From contig NC_045128.1 of assembly GCF_007655135.1 (NCBI RefSeq), forward strand, positions 19,066,811 through 19,130,810: a stretch of 64,000 nt of DNA, written 5' to 3'. The stretch comes from Punica granatum. Lineage: Eukaryota > Streptophyta > Magnoliopsida > Myrtales > Lythraceae. A program made the translations under genes and the position numbers. The notes beneath the pieces were generated by a model. It did no database searches, was not told the origin of the DNA, and saw only the letters and a program-made list of their open reading frames with translations. Of the stretch, positions 1-12,156 are shown piece after piece (within the stretch, counting starts at the first letter, position 1; the number at the start of each line of letters is the position of its first letter).

Positions 1-1337
1 TAGGGAAGCGAACTGGCCTGGTAGGTGTCGTGCGAGCACATCGAGAGACATGCATTGATACGTTGAGCAGGCATGTATGAGTTGGTGTGAACATGCGTGG
101 ACATGTGTGAGGCGTGCTCGATCGCTGGTAGATGCGCTGGGTCACGCAGAGGGACGTGTGTCCGATCACGCAGTGACACTCTCTGTTAGGAAGAAGTTAG
201 TGTTGGTTAACTTCGCCTGGGAAGGTTGATCGGCCCTCGGGCCACAGTTCGTCTTGCTGTGGAGGAAGGGTGAAGGCCGCGAGTGGCCTGCCCGCTAAAG
301 TGGGCACGACTCGCCTATCGTGCAGGGTGGGTGGCCGGGCTGGACGGCCTCTGGTCATAGCACGTCTCGCCATGGAGAGGTGAAGACCGCGGGTGGTCTA
401 CCCGCGAAGGTTAGCACGACTCGCCTGTCGTGCGGGGTGGGTGGCCGGGCTGGACGGCCTCTGGTCATAGCACGTCTCGCCATGGAGAGGTGAAGACCGC
501 AAGTGGTCTACCCGCGAAGGTTAGCACAACTCAGATGTCGTACGGGTGGGTGGCCGGGCTGGACGGCCTCTGGTCATAGCACGTCTCGCCATGGAGAGGT
601 GAAGACCGCAAGTGGTCTACCCGCGAAGGTTAGCACAACTCACATGTCGTACGGGACATGGTAGTTGCTGTGCAAACATCGGATGCAGGCAATGTATGAG
701 TTTTCAAAAGCTAATGTCGTTGCATTGATTTGATTCAAGTTCCCAGATTTACGAAGATGGTTCATTTGAAAAAGGGAACTTAAGCAATAAACCAATGCAA
801 TGTCCTAGTTTATTTGAAAACATGCATGCAGGTGCAGAAAGAATAAATTATAATTGTATCTGTTACAATGTACATCGCTCATTATAGAAAAACAACAAAA
901 GGCCCGCCTAAAAGAAAACTACGAGCCGACTCAAAGACTCAACTTTTGGGTCGGTTGACGGCATGAAGGTTACTTTTGGTCCAGCATGACGGTCCCTGTT
1001 TATGCATGGTTTCAGTGCTCTACTGGGAAAACCACTAACTAGGGATGGGGGCCCTCGATTCAAGGGTGTCAATTCCTTGAAATCGAGCGAGGATCTTTGG
1101 GGGCCGGTTCGGTGGCGGAGCCGACTCGATCCGTTCCCTTACTCGGAACCTCTGACTAACCTAGCTTCCTAAATTGGCGCCCGTGGGATTTCAGGCGAGG
1201 TACCTAAATCCACTAGTATGATGCAATGCAAGTGCGGAAAGTAAAGGTGCATAAAGTAGATAAGCGGAAAATTGCAGAAAGCGGTAAATGAACATGCAAG
1301 CAAACAAACGGGATCGAGCCTAAACCCACTAAGTATG
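1..1337 (-). mobile_element. 5' leader of a minus-strand Tat-like element
   Basis: This non-coding stretch lies between the left window edge and a primer-binding site and is read on the minus strand. It is homologous, with indels, to 39240-40618, which occupies the same position beside the middle LTR of element D. Shared blocks include 1030-1200 with 40330-40520. It contains a 110-bp tandem repeat. I see no gag-like reading frame; the short open frames here are not conserved between the two copies. I call it the untranslated leader or the start of the internal region. The rest of this element lies left of the window. Confidence 0.6.
255..655. repeat. 110-bp tandem repeat, about four copies
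   Basis: Copies begin near 261, 371, 481 and 590, giving periods of 110, 110 and 109 bp. Each contains GTGGCCGGGCTGGACGGCC and CACGTCTCGCCATGG. The first copy is the most diverged. The homologous leader in element D (around 39470-39540) has only one copy, so the array expanded in this element. Confidence 0.85.
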
Positions 1338-1355
1338 TCCCCAGTGGAGTCGCCA
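1338..1355 (-). promoter_or_regulatory. Primer-binding site (minus strand)
   Basis: On the minus strand this reads TGGCGACTCCACTGGGGA, three bases after the LTR end at 1359. The TGG start matches the CCA end of a tRNA. From memory, a TGGCGACTCC-type site complementary to tRNA-Arg is described for Ogre-like elements; the exact tRNA was not checked. An almost identical site stands at 40619-40636. Confidence 0.75.
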
Positions 1356-1616
1356 AGCTGTACGGACCCGAATGTGGACTCTCGTCGGGGCCCGCATCGC
1401 GCGCTTTTGGATCGCGCGGCTTGGTCGGAACGTCCACCTTCCCGCGGGGACGCGCGTCGGACACGCGTGAGAGAAGGAGTCGCCACTTATCATTTTACGA
1501 CCCGAAGGTCGAGGGCGGATAAGTTACCCTGGGTCTAGGGGTATGGAACACCTAGTTTGTTGTTAAGGCATTGGTCTGTACGGAACCGGAAAGTCCGTGT
1601 TCGGGGGTTCATGTTA

Positions 1617-1680
1617 CGTGCGGGCCTATATCCCGCACGCCCTTTCGGTACTCTGGTTTGCTAGGCTTGCATGTTTTATT
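1617..1680 (-). terminator. Candidate poly(A) signal and hairpin of LTR
   Basis: The perfect 8-bp stem CGTGCGGG/CCCGCACG with a 7-base loop lies at 1617-1639, and the reverse complement of AATAAA lies at 1675-1680. The same pair occurs in every LTR here that retains its 3' end. A role in RNA 3'-end formation is inferred. Confidence 0.45.
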
Positions 1681-4194
1681 ATTTACCGCGTGGATTAAGT
1701 TGCACTCAGCTCGCACGTTTTGACACCGTAAACTCGATGAATTAAACGATGTCGGTTGAGAAGCCAAGAGAGAAGTAAATCTATATGTCAGGGAATTGGT
1801 TCACAATCTTGCGTTACAGTTCATCGAACCATGGAGGTTGAATCCCTGCGTGAACCAAAACCGCGAGATCTTGGATTTACTTGTGTCTGGGCAAGCATTA
1901 GACCGATTCGATTAATTCGACTCTCGGACCGTTCGCTCACCGACTGGAATTCTTACAGAATAAATGTACAAAATAAAATCCTTACAATGCTCTCGAAAAC
2001 AATAAATACAAATTACAAAAGGGTCGAATTCCAGTCGTTTTGCGTTCGGTTATTATTCCACTCTAACTCACCGTGAGTTTAGGGAAAGACCGAAGAACTG
2101 AAATTCAATGGACGCTCTCACTGAATAGGGCGTTGGACCCTGTGACTGTTGATTAGGGTGTTGGACCCTGTGCTCGATGATTAGGGCGTTGAACCCTAAT
2201 ATTATTCGGCCTAGGGATCAGGCTCGACCCGCATGGCAAACAGGTGCGGAAAGATAACACGCAACATGTTAATAACAGACAAAGTGTTTGTTATTGTCGT
2301 GTTTACGTGAATTAACAGATTATTAACCCAGGGGTTTTTGCAAGCAAATGCCATATGCTAAACAATCAAACATGTGCCAACGTTTTAGCATTCGGCTTTG
2401 TTTTGAGAACTTGACAAAGAGAGTCAAATCTCAAGTGTGTGGATTGCTTTTACAGTTGTTCTGTATTGTGACACTGAATTACCACTGAATTAACCAAACT
2501 CGTGTTTTGACTCTAGATTTGGAATCTAGAATTCCTCCTAACCATTATCTAGTGTTTGGTTAGGTCGAGTGAAAGGTTAATCAGCATTTCACAGGTTTTC
2601 TGACAAGGATCAACTGTTCTAGTTACCCGAGTCTATGTTAGGATCGCAGAAACTCATCAGTTAGATAAGAAAAGGCTATGCAGATGAACCTGCACCTGAA
2701 CAGGTAGCCCGTTCTTATCCCGTACTGTAGTGTTTCTATTATGCTAACCCTAAAGATGTCGCGGGGTTGTGAAAAGATTTTTGCCCTTTATTTGAAAATG
2801 GTTTTCAGAAAAAAGGGAAACATCACAGTGCGGGCCACCTCGGCCTGTAGCCGGTGTCGACCGATTCCCTGGATCATCCAGGGTTGTGCAAGAACCCAAA
2901 AAAAGCCAAAGAACCGGTCGATCTGCCCGGAAGTGATCTAGAAAGATCTTCTGTATCTTGACCTGAGTTACCTAGAATCAGGTAAAAACTCAAGTTGAGA
3001 CACAGAAGCCCTTTCCAGACTCCATGCTACATCGGACCGCGCGTTTCGGGTTTTGAAATTGATAAGTTTGAAAAGGGCACCAACGTCCTTTGACGACTCG
3101 TCGACGCGAGTTATCAATTAATGTCCAATTCGGGTAAACTTTATCAGTGTGAAGTGAGTTTAATCGTGTGAGCGTCCCGATTAACCAGTTTGTGGCATTA
3201 ATGCTTAAGGGTTGTGCCGAATGCATTAATTGTGAAAACGATTCGCGACTCGACGACCAAGACGATTCCATAAGGATCGAGGATAATTTGGTCTAATGAC
3301 CGAAACTATCCTCATAACCAAATGGACCCGAATGAGTCATCGATACTCGAATCCATGCATGCTTCGTTTGAAAGAGTCTTTACATGATATTTTAATGGGA
3401 ATCGTAAAGACATTGAAGTAAAACTTCACATCATCCGATCAACAAATTAAACTTGAGATAAGGAATTCATTCTTGACTCAAGGAAGGCCAAGAAGCCCTC
3501 GGCTTCATCTTGTGAAGGGTGGCCGAAGGTTCTCATGGCTCTATCCGAGTCACGAACGATTTCCTAATCGTGGTTTAATTATTTCTCGCATGCTCAAACA
3601 TCGACCGTGATAAATAGCACCCTTTTTTAACAAAAGCCGGCGTTATCACGATTTGTTTAGCTCATTCAAACATACAAACATTCACAAACGTGTTAATTAA
3701 GGAAAAGGATAACATAACACCGGCTTCATGCATGCAATAATGATAAACAAACTCGGAAATTAACTTGAATAGGCTAAGGAGACCGATCTTAACCCGAAAA
3801 GAGCAATTTAAATCTCAACCCTCTCCTTTAGAGAATTGGCCGAGACTTAATGTGCCATAATAGGGTCGGGATAGTCTTCTTTATGATGATCCAAGCCCCT
3901 TTCCGACATGGTAGCAAGTCCTAAGATAGTGTACGTGTATAATAAACATAAAATTGCATAAAATTAAATCTTGCAAATGAAACATGCATGAAAACACCAT
4001 AAAACTCCATAGCCATGCAAAATATAAAAAGTCCTAACTCCTCTAAGTCGAAAGTGTTTTACCTAGCCTCGAATACGAGGAAAGAGTCGGGGAAGTGTTT
4101 GAGAGTCGGGTGACTCGGTGGAACCCTTAAAAGGGTATTCAGGTGCAAGGATGGACGTGCAACGGCACGGTCGAGCACGGTGACGGGAGCTAGT

Positions 4195-4358
4195 GGCACG
4201 GACAGCGCTGGTGGTGGGCGCGGGTGTGCGCGGTGACAGGCGCGGGCGTGCGCGGATGACAGGCACGGCGTGCGCTGGTGACGGGCGCGGGCGTGGCGCG
4301 ATGACGGGCGCGGCGTGCGCGGTGACGGGCGCTGGGCGTGCGCGGATGACGGGCGCGG
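4195..4358. repeat. GC-rich minisatellite next to gap
   Basis: Degenerate units of roughly 25-30 bp built on GATGACGGGCGCGG and GGCGTGCGC run up to the gap. The homologous place in the solo LTR (about 51290-51360) has a much shorter GC-rich run. This composition is a plausible reason for the assembly break. Confidence 0.7.
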
Positions 4359-4458
4359 NNNNNNNNNNNNNNNNNNNNNNNNNNNNNNNNNNNNNNNNNN
4401 NNNNNNNNNNNNNNNNNNNNNNNNNNNNNNNNNNNNNNNNNNNNNNNNNNNNNNNNNN
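4359..4458. other. Assembly gap, 100 N
   Basis: Exactly 100 undetermined bases separate a minus-strand LTR from a plus-strand 3' UTR array. A round 100 usually marks a gap of unknown size. The missing DNA should include the rest of the left LTR and most of element A. Confidence 0.98.
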
Positions 4459-7400
4459 CGTCCACTTTACTGCTTTCCACGGGCTTCGGCCTAGTAACCT
4501 TACTGCTTTCAACGGGCTTCGGCCTAGTAACTTCATGCTTTCGGACTTCGCGTCCACGGACTTCGCGTCCACTTTACTGCTTTCCAGGGGCTTCGGCCAA
4601 GTAACCTTACTGCTTTCACGGGCTTCGGCCTAGTAACCTTACTGCTTTCGACGGGGTTCGGCCCCTAAGTACTTTATGCTTTCCAGACTTCGCGTCCACG
4701 GACTTCGCGTCCACTTTACTGCTTTCCACGGGCTTCGGCTACTAACTTACTGCTTTCCACGGGCTTCGGGCCTAGTAACTTTATTGCTTTCCGGACTTCG
4801 CGTCCACGGACTTCGCGTCCACTTTACTGCTTTCCACGGGCTTGGCCTAGTAACCTTACTGCTTCCACGGGCTTCGGCCTAGTAACTTTATTTCTTTCCG
4901 GACTTCGCGTCCACGGACATCGCGTCCACTTAATGCTTTCCACGGGCTTCGGCCTAGTAACCTTACTGCTTTCCACGGGCTTCGGCCTAGTAACTTTATT
5001 GCTTTAAGGACTTCGCGTCCACTTTACTGCTTTCCATGGGCTTCGGCCTAGTAACCTTACTGCTTTCCACGGGCTTCGGCTTCGGCCTAGTAACTTTATT
5101 GCTTTCCGGACTTCGCGTCCACGGACTTCGCGTCCACTTTACTGCTTTCCACGGGCTTCGGCCTAGTAACCTTACTGCTTTCCACGGGCTTCGGCCTAGT
5201 AACTTATTGCTTTCCGGACTTCGTGTCCACGGACTTCGCGTCCACTTTACTGCTTTCCACGGGCTTCGGCCTAGTAACTTACTGCTTTCCACGGGCTTCG
5301 GCCCTAGTAACTTTATTGCTTCCGACTTCGCGTCCACGGATTCGCGTCCACTTTAATGCTTTCCATGGGCTTCGGCCTAGTAACCTTACTGCTTTCAACG
5401 GGCTTCGGCCTAGTAACTTTATTGCTTTCCGGACTTCGCGTCCACGGACTTCGCGTCCACTTTACTGCTTTCCACGGGCTTCGGCCTAGTAACCTTACTG
5501 CTTTCCACGGGCTTCGGCCTAGTAACTTTATTGCTTTCCGGACTTCGCGTCCACGGACTTCGCGTCCACTTTAATGCTTTCCACGGGCTTCGGCCTAGTA
5601 ACCTTACTGCTTTCCACGGGCTTCGGCCTAGTAACTTTATTGCTTTCCGGACTTCGCGTCCACGGACTTCGCGTCCACTTTACTGCTTTCCACGGGCTTC
5701 GGCCTAGTAACCTTACTGCTTTCCACGGGCTTCGGCCTAGTAACTTTATTGCTTTCCGGACTTCGCGTCCACGGACTTCGCGTCCACTTTACTGCTTTCC
5801 ACGGGCTTCGGCCTAGTAACCTGACTGCTTTCCACGGGCTTCGGCCTAGTAACTTTATTGCTTTCCGGACTTCGCGTCCACGGACTTCGCGTCCACTTTA
5901 CTGCTTTCCACGGGCTTCGGCCTAGTAACCTTACTGCTTTCCACGGGCTTCGGCCTAGTAACTTTATTGCTTTTCGGACTTCGCGTCCACGGACTTCGCG
6001 TCCACTTTACTGCTTTCCACGGGCTTCGGCCTAGTAACCTTACTGCTTTCCACGGGCTTCGGCCTAGTAACTTTATTGCTTTCCGGACTTCGTGTCCACG
6101 GACTTCGCGTCCACTTTACTGCTTTCCACGGGCTTCGGCCTAGTAACCTTACTGCTTTCCACGGGCTTCGGCCTAGTAACTTTATTGCTTTCCGGACTTC
6201 GCGTCCACTTTACTGCTTTCCACGGGCTTCGGCCTAGTAACCTTACTGCTTTCCACGGGCTTCGGCCTAGTAACTTTATTGCTTTCCGGACTTCGCGTCC
6301 ACTTTACTGCTTTCCACGGGCTTCGGCCTAGTAACCTTACTGCTTTCCACGGGCTTCGGCCTAGTAACTTTATTGCTTTCCGGACTTCGCGTCCACGGAC
6401 TTCGCGTCCACTTTACTGCTTTCCACGGGCTTCGGCCTAGTAACCTTACTGCTTCCACGGGCTTCGGCCTAGTAACTTTATTGCTTTCCGGACTTCGCGT
6501 CCACTTTACTGCTTTCCACGGGCTTCCGCCTAGTAACCTTACTGCTTTCCACGGGTTTCGGCCTAGTAACTTTATTGCTTTCCAGACTTCGCGTTCACGG
6601 ACTTCGCGTCCATTTACTGCTTTCCACGGGCCTCGGCCTAGTAACTTTATTGCTTTCCGGACTTCGCGTCCACTTTACTGCTTTCCACGGGCTTCGGCCT
6701 AGTAACTTTACTGCTTTCCACGGGCTTCGGCCTAGTAACTTTATTGCTTTCGGACTTCGCGTCCACTTTACCGCTTTCCACGGGCTTCGGCCTAGTAATC
6801 TTACTGCTTTCCACGGGCTTCGGCCTAGTAACTTTATTGCTTTTCGGACTTCGCGTCCACGGACTTCGCGTCCACTTTACTGCTTTCCACGGGCTTCGGC
6901 CTAGTAACCTTACTGCTTTCCACGGGCTTCGGCCTAGTAACTTTATTGCTTTCCGGACTTCGTGTCCACGGACTTCGCGTCCACTTTACTGCTTTCCACG
7001 GGCTTCGGCCTAGTAACCTTACTGCTTTCCACGGGCTTCGGCCTAGTAACTTTATTGCTTTCCGGACTTCGCGTCCACTTTACTGCTTTCCACGGGCTTC
7101 GGCCTAGTAACCTTACTGCTTTCCACGGGCTTCGGCCTAGTAACTTTATTGCTTTCCGGACTTCGCGTCCACTTTACTGCTTTCCACGGGCTTCGGCCTA
7201 GTAACCTTACTGCTTTCCACGGGCTTCGGCCTAGTAACTTTATTGCTTTCCGGACTTCGCGTCCACGGACTTCGCGTCCACTTTACTGCTTTCCACGGGC
7301 TTCGGCCTAGTAACCTTACTGCTTTCCACGGGCTTCGGCCTAGTAACTTTATTGCTTTCCGGACTTCGCGTCCACTTTACTGCTTTCCACGGGCTTCCGC

Positions 7401-10400
7401 CTAGTAACCTTACTGCTTTCCACGGGTTTCGGCCTAGTAACTTTATTGCTTTCCGGACTTCGCGTCCACGGACTTCGCGTCCACTTTAATGCTTTCCACG
7501 GGCTTCGGCCTAGTAACCTTACTGCTTTCCACGGGCTTCGGCCTAGTAACTTTATTGCTTTCCGGACTTCGTGTCCACGGACTTCGCGTCCACTTTACTG
7601 CTTTCCACGGGCTTCGGCCTAGTAACCTTACTGCTTTCCACGGGCTTCGGCCTAGTAACTTTATTGCTTTCCGGACTTCGCGTCCACGGACTTCGCGTCC
7701 ACTTTAATGCTTTCCATGGGCTTCGGCCTAGTAACCTTACTGCTTTCAACGGGCTTCGGCCTAGTAACTTTATTGCTTTCCGGACTTCGCGTCCACGGAC
7801 TTCGCGTCCACTTTACTGCTTTCCACGGGCTTCGGCCTAGTAACCTTACTGCTTTCACGGGCTTCGGCCTAGTAACTTTATTGCTTTCCGGACTTCGCGT
7901 CCACGGACTTCGCGTCCACTTTAATGCTTTCCACGGGCTTCGGCCTAGTAACCTTACTGCTTTCCACGGGCTTCGGCCTAGTAACTTTATTGCTTTCCGG
8001 ACTTCGTGTCCACGGACTTCGCGTCCACTTTACTGCTTTCCACGGGCTTCGGCCTAGTAACCTTACTGCTTTCCACGGGCTTCGGCCTAGTAACTTTATT
8101 GCTTTCCGGACTTCGCGTCCACTTTACTGCTTTCCACGGGCTTCGGCCTAGTAACCTTACTGCTTTCCACGGGCTTCGGCCTAGTAACTTTATTGCTTTC
8201 CGGACTTCGCGTCCACGGACTTCGCGTCCACTTTAATGCTTTCCATGGGCTTCGGCCTAGTAACCTTACTGCTTTCAACGGGCTTCGGCCTAGTAACTTT
8301 ATTGCTTTCCGGACTTCGCGTCCACGGACTTCGCGTCCACTTTACTGCTTTCCACGGGCTTCGGCCTAGTAACCTTACTGCTTTCCACGGGCTTCGGCCT
8401 AGTAACTTTATTGCTTTCCGGACTTCGCGTCCACGGACTTCGCGTCCACTTTAATGCTTTCCACGGGCTTCGGCCTAGTAACCTTACTGCTTTCCACGGG
8501 CTTCGGCCTAGTAACTTTATTGCTTTCCGGACTTCGCGTCCACGGACTTCGCGTCCACTTTACTGCTTTCCACGGGCTTCGGCCTAGTAACCTTACTGCT
8601 TTCCACGGGCTTCGGCCTAGTAACTTTATTGCTTTCCGGACTTCGCGTCCACGGACTTCGCGTCCACTTTACTGCTTTCCACGGGCTTCGGCCTAGTAAC
8701 CTTACTGCTTTCCACGGGCTTCGGCCTAGTAACTTTATTGCTTTCCGGACTTCGCGTCCACGGACTTCGCGTCCACTTTACTGCTTTCCACGGGCTTCGG
8801 CCTAGTAACCTTACTGCTTTCCACGGGCTTCGGCCTAGTAACTTTATTGCTTTTCGGACTTCGCGTCCACGGACTTCGCGTCCACTTTACTGCTTTCCAC
8901 GGGCTTCGGCCTAGTAACCTTACTGCTTTCCACGGGCTTCGGCCTAGTAACTTTATTGCTTTCCGGACTTCGTGTCCACGGACTTCGCGTCCACTTTACT
9001 GCTTTCCACGGGCTTCGGCCTAGTAACCTTACTGCTTTCCACGGGCTTCGGCCTAGTAACTTTATTGCTTTCCGGACTTCGCGTCCACTTTAGTGCTTTC
9101 CACGGGCTTCGGCCTAGTAACCTTACTGCTTTCCACGGGCTTCGGCCTAGTAACTTTATTGCTTTCCGGACTTCGCGTCCACTTTACTGCTTTCCACGGG
9201 CTTCGGCCTAGTAACCTTACTGCTTTCCACGGGCTTCGGCCTAGTAACTTTATTGCTTTCCGGACTTCGCGTCCACGGACTTCGCGTCCACTTTACTGCT
9301 TTCCACGGGCTTCGGCCTAGTAACCTTACTGCTTTCCACGGGCTTCGGCCTAGTAACTTTATTGCTTTCCGGACTTCGCGTCCACTTTACTGCTTTCCAC
9401 GGGCTTCCGCCTAGTAACCTTACTGCTTTCCACGGGTTTCGGCCTAGTAACTTTATTGCTTTCCAGACTTCGCGTTCACGGACTTCGCGTCCATTTTACT
9501 GCTTTCCACGGGCCTCGGCCTAGTAACTTTATTGCTTTCCGGACTTCGCGTCCACTTTACTGCTTTCCACGGGCTTCGGCCTAGTAACTTTACTGCTTTC
9601 CACGGGCTTCGGCCTAGTAACTTTATTGCTTTCCGGACTTCGCGTCCACTTTACCGCTTTCCACGGGCTTCGGCCTAGTAATCTTACTGCTTTCCACGGG
9701 CTTCGGCCTAGTAACTTTATTGCTTTCCGGACTTCGCGTCCACGGACTTCGCGTCCACTTTACTGCTTTCCACGGGCTTCGGCCTAGTAACCTTACTGCT
9801 TTCCACGGGCTTCGGCCTAGTAACTTTATTGCTTTCCGGACTTCGCGTCCACGGACTTCGCGTCCACTTTACTGCTTTCCACGGGCTTCGGCCTAGTAAC
9901 TTTACTGCTTTCCACGGGCTTCGGCCTAGTAACTTTATTGCTTTCCGGACTTCGCGTCCACTTTACTGCTTTCCACGGGCTTCGGCCTAGTAACCTTACT
10001 GCTTTCCACGGGTTTCGGCCTAGTAACTTTATTGCTTTCCGGACTTCGCGTTCACGGACTTCGCGTCCACTTTACTGCTTTCCACGGGCCTCGGCCTAGT
10101 AACTTTATTGCTTTCCGGACTTCGCGTCCACTTTACTGCTTTCCACGGGCTTCGGCCTAGTAACTTTACTGCTTTCCACGGGCTTCGGCCTAGTAACTTT
10201 ATTGCTTTCCGGATTTCGCGTCCACTTTACTGCTTTCCACGGGCTTCGGCCTAGTAACTTTACTGCTTTCCACGGGCCTCGGCCTAGTAACTTTATTGCT
10301 TTCCGGACTTCGCGTCCACTTTACTGCTTTCCACGGGCTTCGGCCTAGTAACTTTACTGCTTTCCATGGGCTTCGGCCTAGTAACTTTATTGCTTTCCGG

Positions 10401-10567
10401 ACTTCGCGTCCACGGACTTCGCGTCCATTTTACTGCTTTCCACGGGCTTCGGCCTAGTAACTTTACTACTTTCCACGGGCTTCGGCCTAGTAACTTTAAT
10501 GCTTTCCGGACTTCGCGTCCACTTTACTGCTTTCCACGGGCTTCGGCCTAGTAACCTTACTGCTTTC
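4459..10567 (+). repeat. 6.1-kb tandem array in 3' UTR of element A
   Basis: About 60 composite units alternate between roughly 109 and 91 bp. Each joins two modules containing CACGGGCTTCGGCCTAGTAA with one or two modules GGACTTCGCGTCCAC; the second module is itself a short palindrome. Units are nearly identical, with scattered variants. A stretch of about 1.5 kb from 5356 recurs from 8236, offset 2.88 kb. The array lies directly upstream of a polypurine tract and LTR, the usual place for 3' UTR repeats in Ogre/Tat elements. The same unit occurs inverted in element D (34758-34967 and 45982-47286). Short open frames inside are by-products of the repeat. Confidence 0.92.
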
Positions 10568-10823
10568 TACGGGCCTTGGCCCTGCACATGCTGTCGTGCG
10601 GGCTTAGACCCCACTCCTGCATTTCATAATGTTCGCTTCCTAATCAGGTGGTCACCCTACGACGGGTTCGGGAACCTTTGCACATCCTCCCTAAACATCC
10701 AATGCGGGGAAGCAAGCTATCACAGAGAGCGATAACAGAAGCGGTCGCCGGGACCAAAAAGGGTGCCTCTCATGGTCTTTGGCTACATCCTCTAACCGAG
10801 CATGGAACCAAAGAGGGGCAAGC
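10568..10823 (+). mobile_element. End of 3' UTR of element A
   Basis: This is unique sequence between the array and the LTR, homologous to 24180-24320 in B and 57665-57806 in C. It contains the conserved GGTCGCCGGGACCAAAA block, an inverted repeat CTTTGG (10777-10782) with CCAAAG (10808-10813), and the polypurine tract. Confidence 0.8.
10806..10823 (+). promoter_or_regulatory. Polypurine tract of element A
   Basis: The tract AACCAAAGAGGGGCAAGC ends right at the LTR start TGTCAG. The same sequence stands before the LTRs at 24321 and 57807 and, inverted, after the LTR ending at 45809. It should prime plus-strand DNA synthesis and shows that the LTR at 10824 is a 3' LTR. Confidence 0.8.
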
Positions 10824-11113
10824 TGTCAGCACCCCATTTTGGTCCACCGGCTTCCCGCACAAGGATTCCCGACTGAAACTCGGGACACTATTCATCGCCT
10901 GGCAATCGGAGGCAAATAGGCGGGCACGGGGTCATGGACAATAAAGAAAAACACGGTCCACCGAGAAAGGCGGAAGAAAGCAGTCAGAAGAACAGACGAA
11001 CGAGGAATCCTGAAAACAACGGAGCTGGCACTGTGGCACTATTCATCGCTGAGTCACCGAAGCACCGAAAGGTGCCCAATATGGGGCTCCAAAAATCCCT
11101 CCTAGTGCCAAAA

Positions 11114-11130
11114 TGACCAATGACACGTCC
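11114..11130 (+). promoter_or_regulatory. Conserved CCAAT/ACGTGTC motif in LTR U3
   Basis: The block TGACCAATGACACGTCC holds a CCAAT box and, on the reverse strand, ACGTGTC, which resembles ABA-responsive cores. It is nearly invariant at about 24613, 58097 and 61451, and inverted near 45500 and 54500. It lies about 1 kb upstream of the TATA box. A regulatory function is inferred. Confidence 0.35.
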
Positions 11131-12156
11131 GGGCGCATTTCCGGGACATCCTGCTTAGGCTGGGACACCCCGATCCCCCACGGACGCCTTTTCTGACAGA
11201 GCTCCCGGGGTTCGCTCCACTGACAAGCAAGCGGCCCCTCAAAACGGGTCTACTGGCGCCCAGGGACCACCAGGGTCGGGGAACAAGTTTCAGACAACCT
11301 TCCGGAACTCGGCTCGATCTCCCGAAGTACGCTTCAGTGATCACGAACGCCTCCCGGTGAACCTTCGGGTATTTCCACGGAAAGCAGAGACCACAACGAT
11401 CTCTGAGTACCTCACGATAACCTCCAAGCACTTCAAGGCATTCAAGGCTCACTGAGAAAATCCCGGTCGAAGTCCCTAGGCCTTCCCGGGCCAACGGTCC
11501 CCGACCGAGGACAAACGGGCCAACGATCCCCCGCAGGGCAAAAGGATCGTCAAAACAAATGCAAGGATGCACAAAGGTCAATCGGGGGTCGAGGGGCGCT
11601 AAATTCCACTCCGAACGTCTAAACGGGGCGAAACCGATTCCCGAGGCGCCGAGTCGCCCGAACGTTCGTCCACGCGACGCATGGCGATATTGGGCTCGCT
11701 CAAATCCTCGTAGTCCAAGCATTCCAAATCTTCAAATTAATTGGACATCGGAGGTCGGACGCGAGCTCAATCAAGTCTCAAGCGTTTGCCGGCTTTTCTC
11801 CTAATCGGATGGGACCCACAGCCTAGCCAAGCCAAGCCATCAAGCCGCAGCTCAACCCAAGCCACGGCTCAACCCTCGGCTCGGATTGGACAGCCCAAGC
11901 CGCGGCTCAAGCCTCTCCCACCGTCAGCTCCAACTCACCCCCACCACACATTTGAATTTCCCTCCCATCCATCACCTCCCTCCATCCATCCATTACTTCC
12001 TATCACATCCTATCACACCCATCACTCCTTCCTTTCCTTTCCCCACACTCTACAAGACATCTACCCCTCCCTAATCCCCCATTGAAAATTCGGCAGCCCT
12101 AGGTTAGCCCACTAAACCACACTTAACTTCACTTAATCAAGTCATTAGCCTTCCCT

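Larger units (their letters stand above)
1359..4358 (-). mobile_element. Partial 5' LTR, minus strand, cut by assembly gap
   Basis: The left edge TGTACGGACCCG is the reverse complement of an LTR end and directly follows a primer-binding site, so this is a 5' LTR on the minus strand. It aligns along its length with the complete solo LTR at 48781-53329 and belongs to the same subfamily. About 3 kb is present; the outer part with the TATA box and the TGTCAGCACCCC end is lost at the gap. The hairpin at 1617-1639 and reverse AATAAA at 1675-1680 are conserved. Open frames inside are not conserved as proteins. Confidence 0.85.

Noticed and set aside
1173..1195. TTGGCGCCCGTGGGATTTC as a primer-binding site
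   Set aside because: TGGCGCC resembles a known gypsy site, but it is on the strand opposite to the element, about 185 bp from the LTR edge, and a better site adjoins the LTR at 1338-1355.
4459..10567. Many short open frames with repeated peptide motifs
   Set aside because: They are created by the tandem unit, start and stop with unit variants and resemble no protein family.
11102..11722. 206-codon antisense open frame in LTR A
   Set aside because: Only parts stay open in LTRs B and C, and the equivalent strand in D's LTR near 45350 is interrupted by a stop. It looks like a GC-rich shadow frame.
11820..11930. Pro/Lys-rich open frames around AAGCCACGGCTCAACCCC repeats in every LTR
   Set aside because: An 18-bp microsatellite-like repeat keeps several frames open by its period. 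The copies differ in frame and length.
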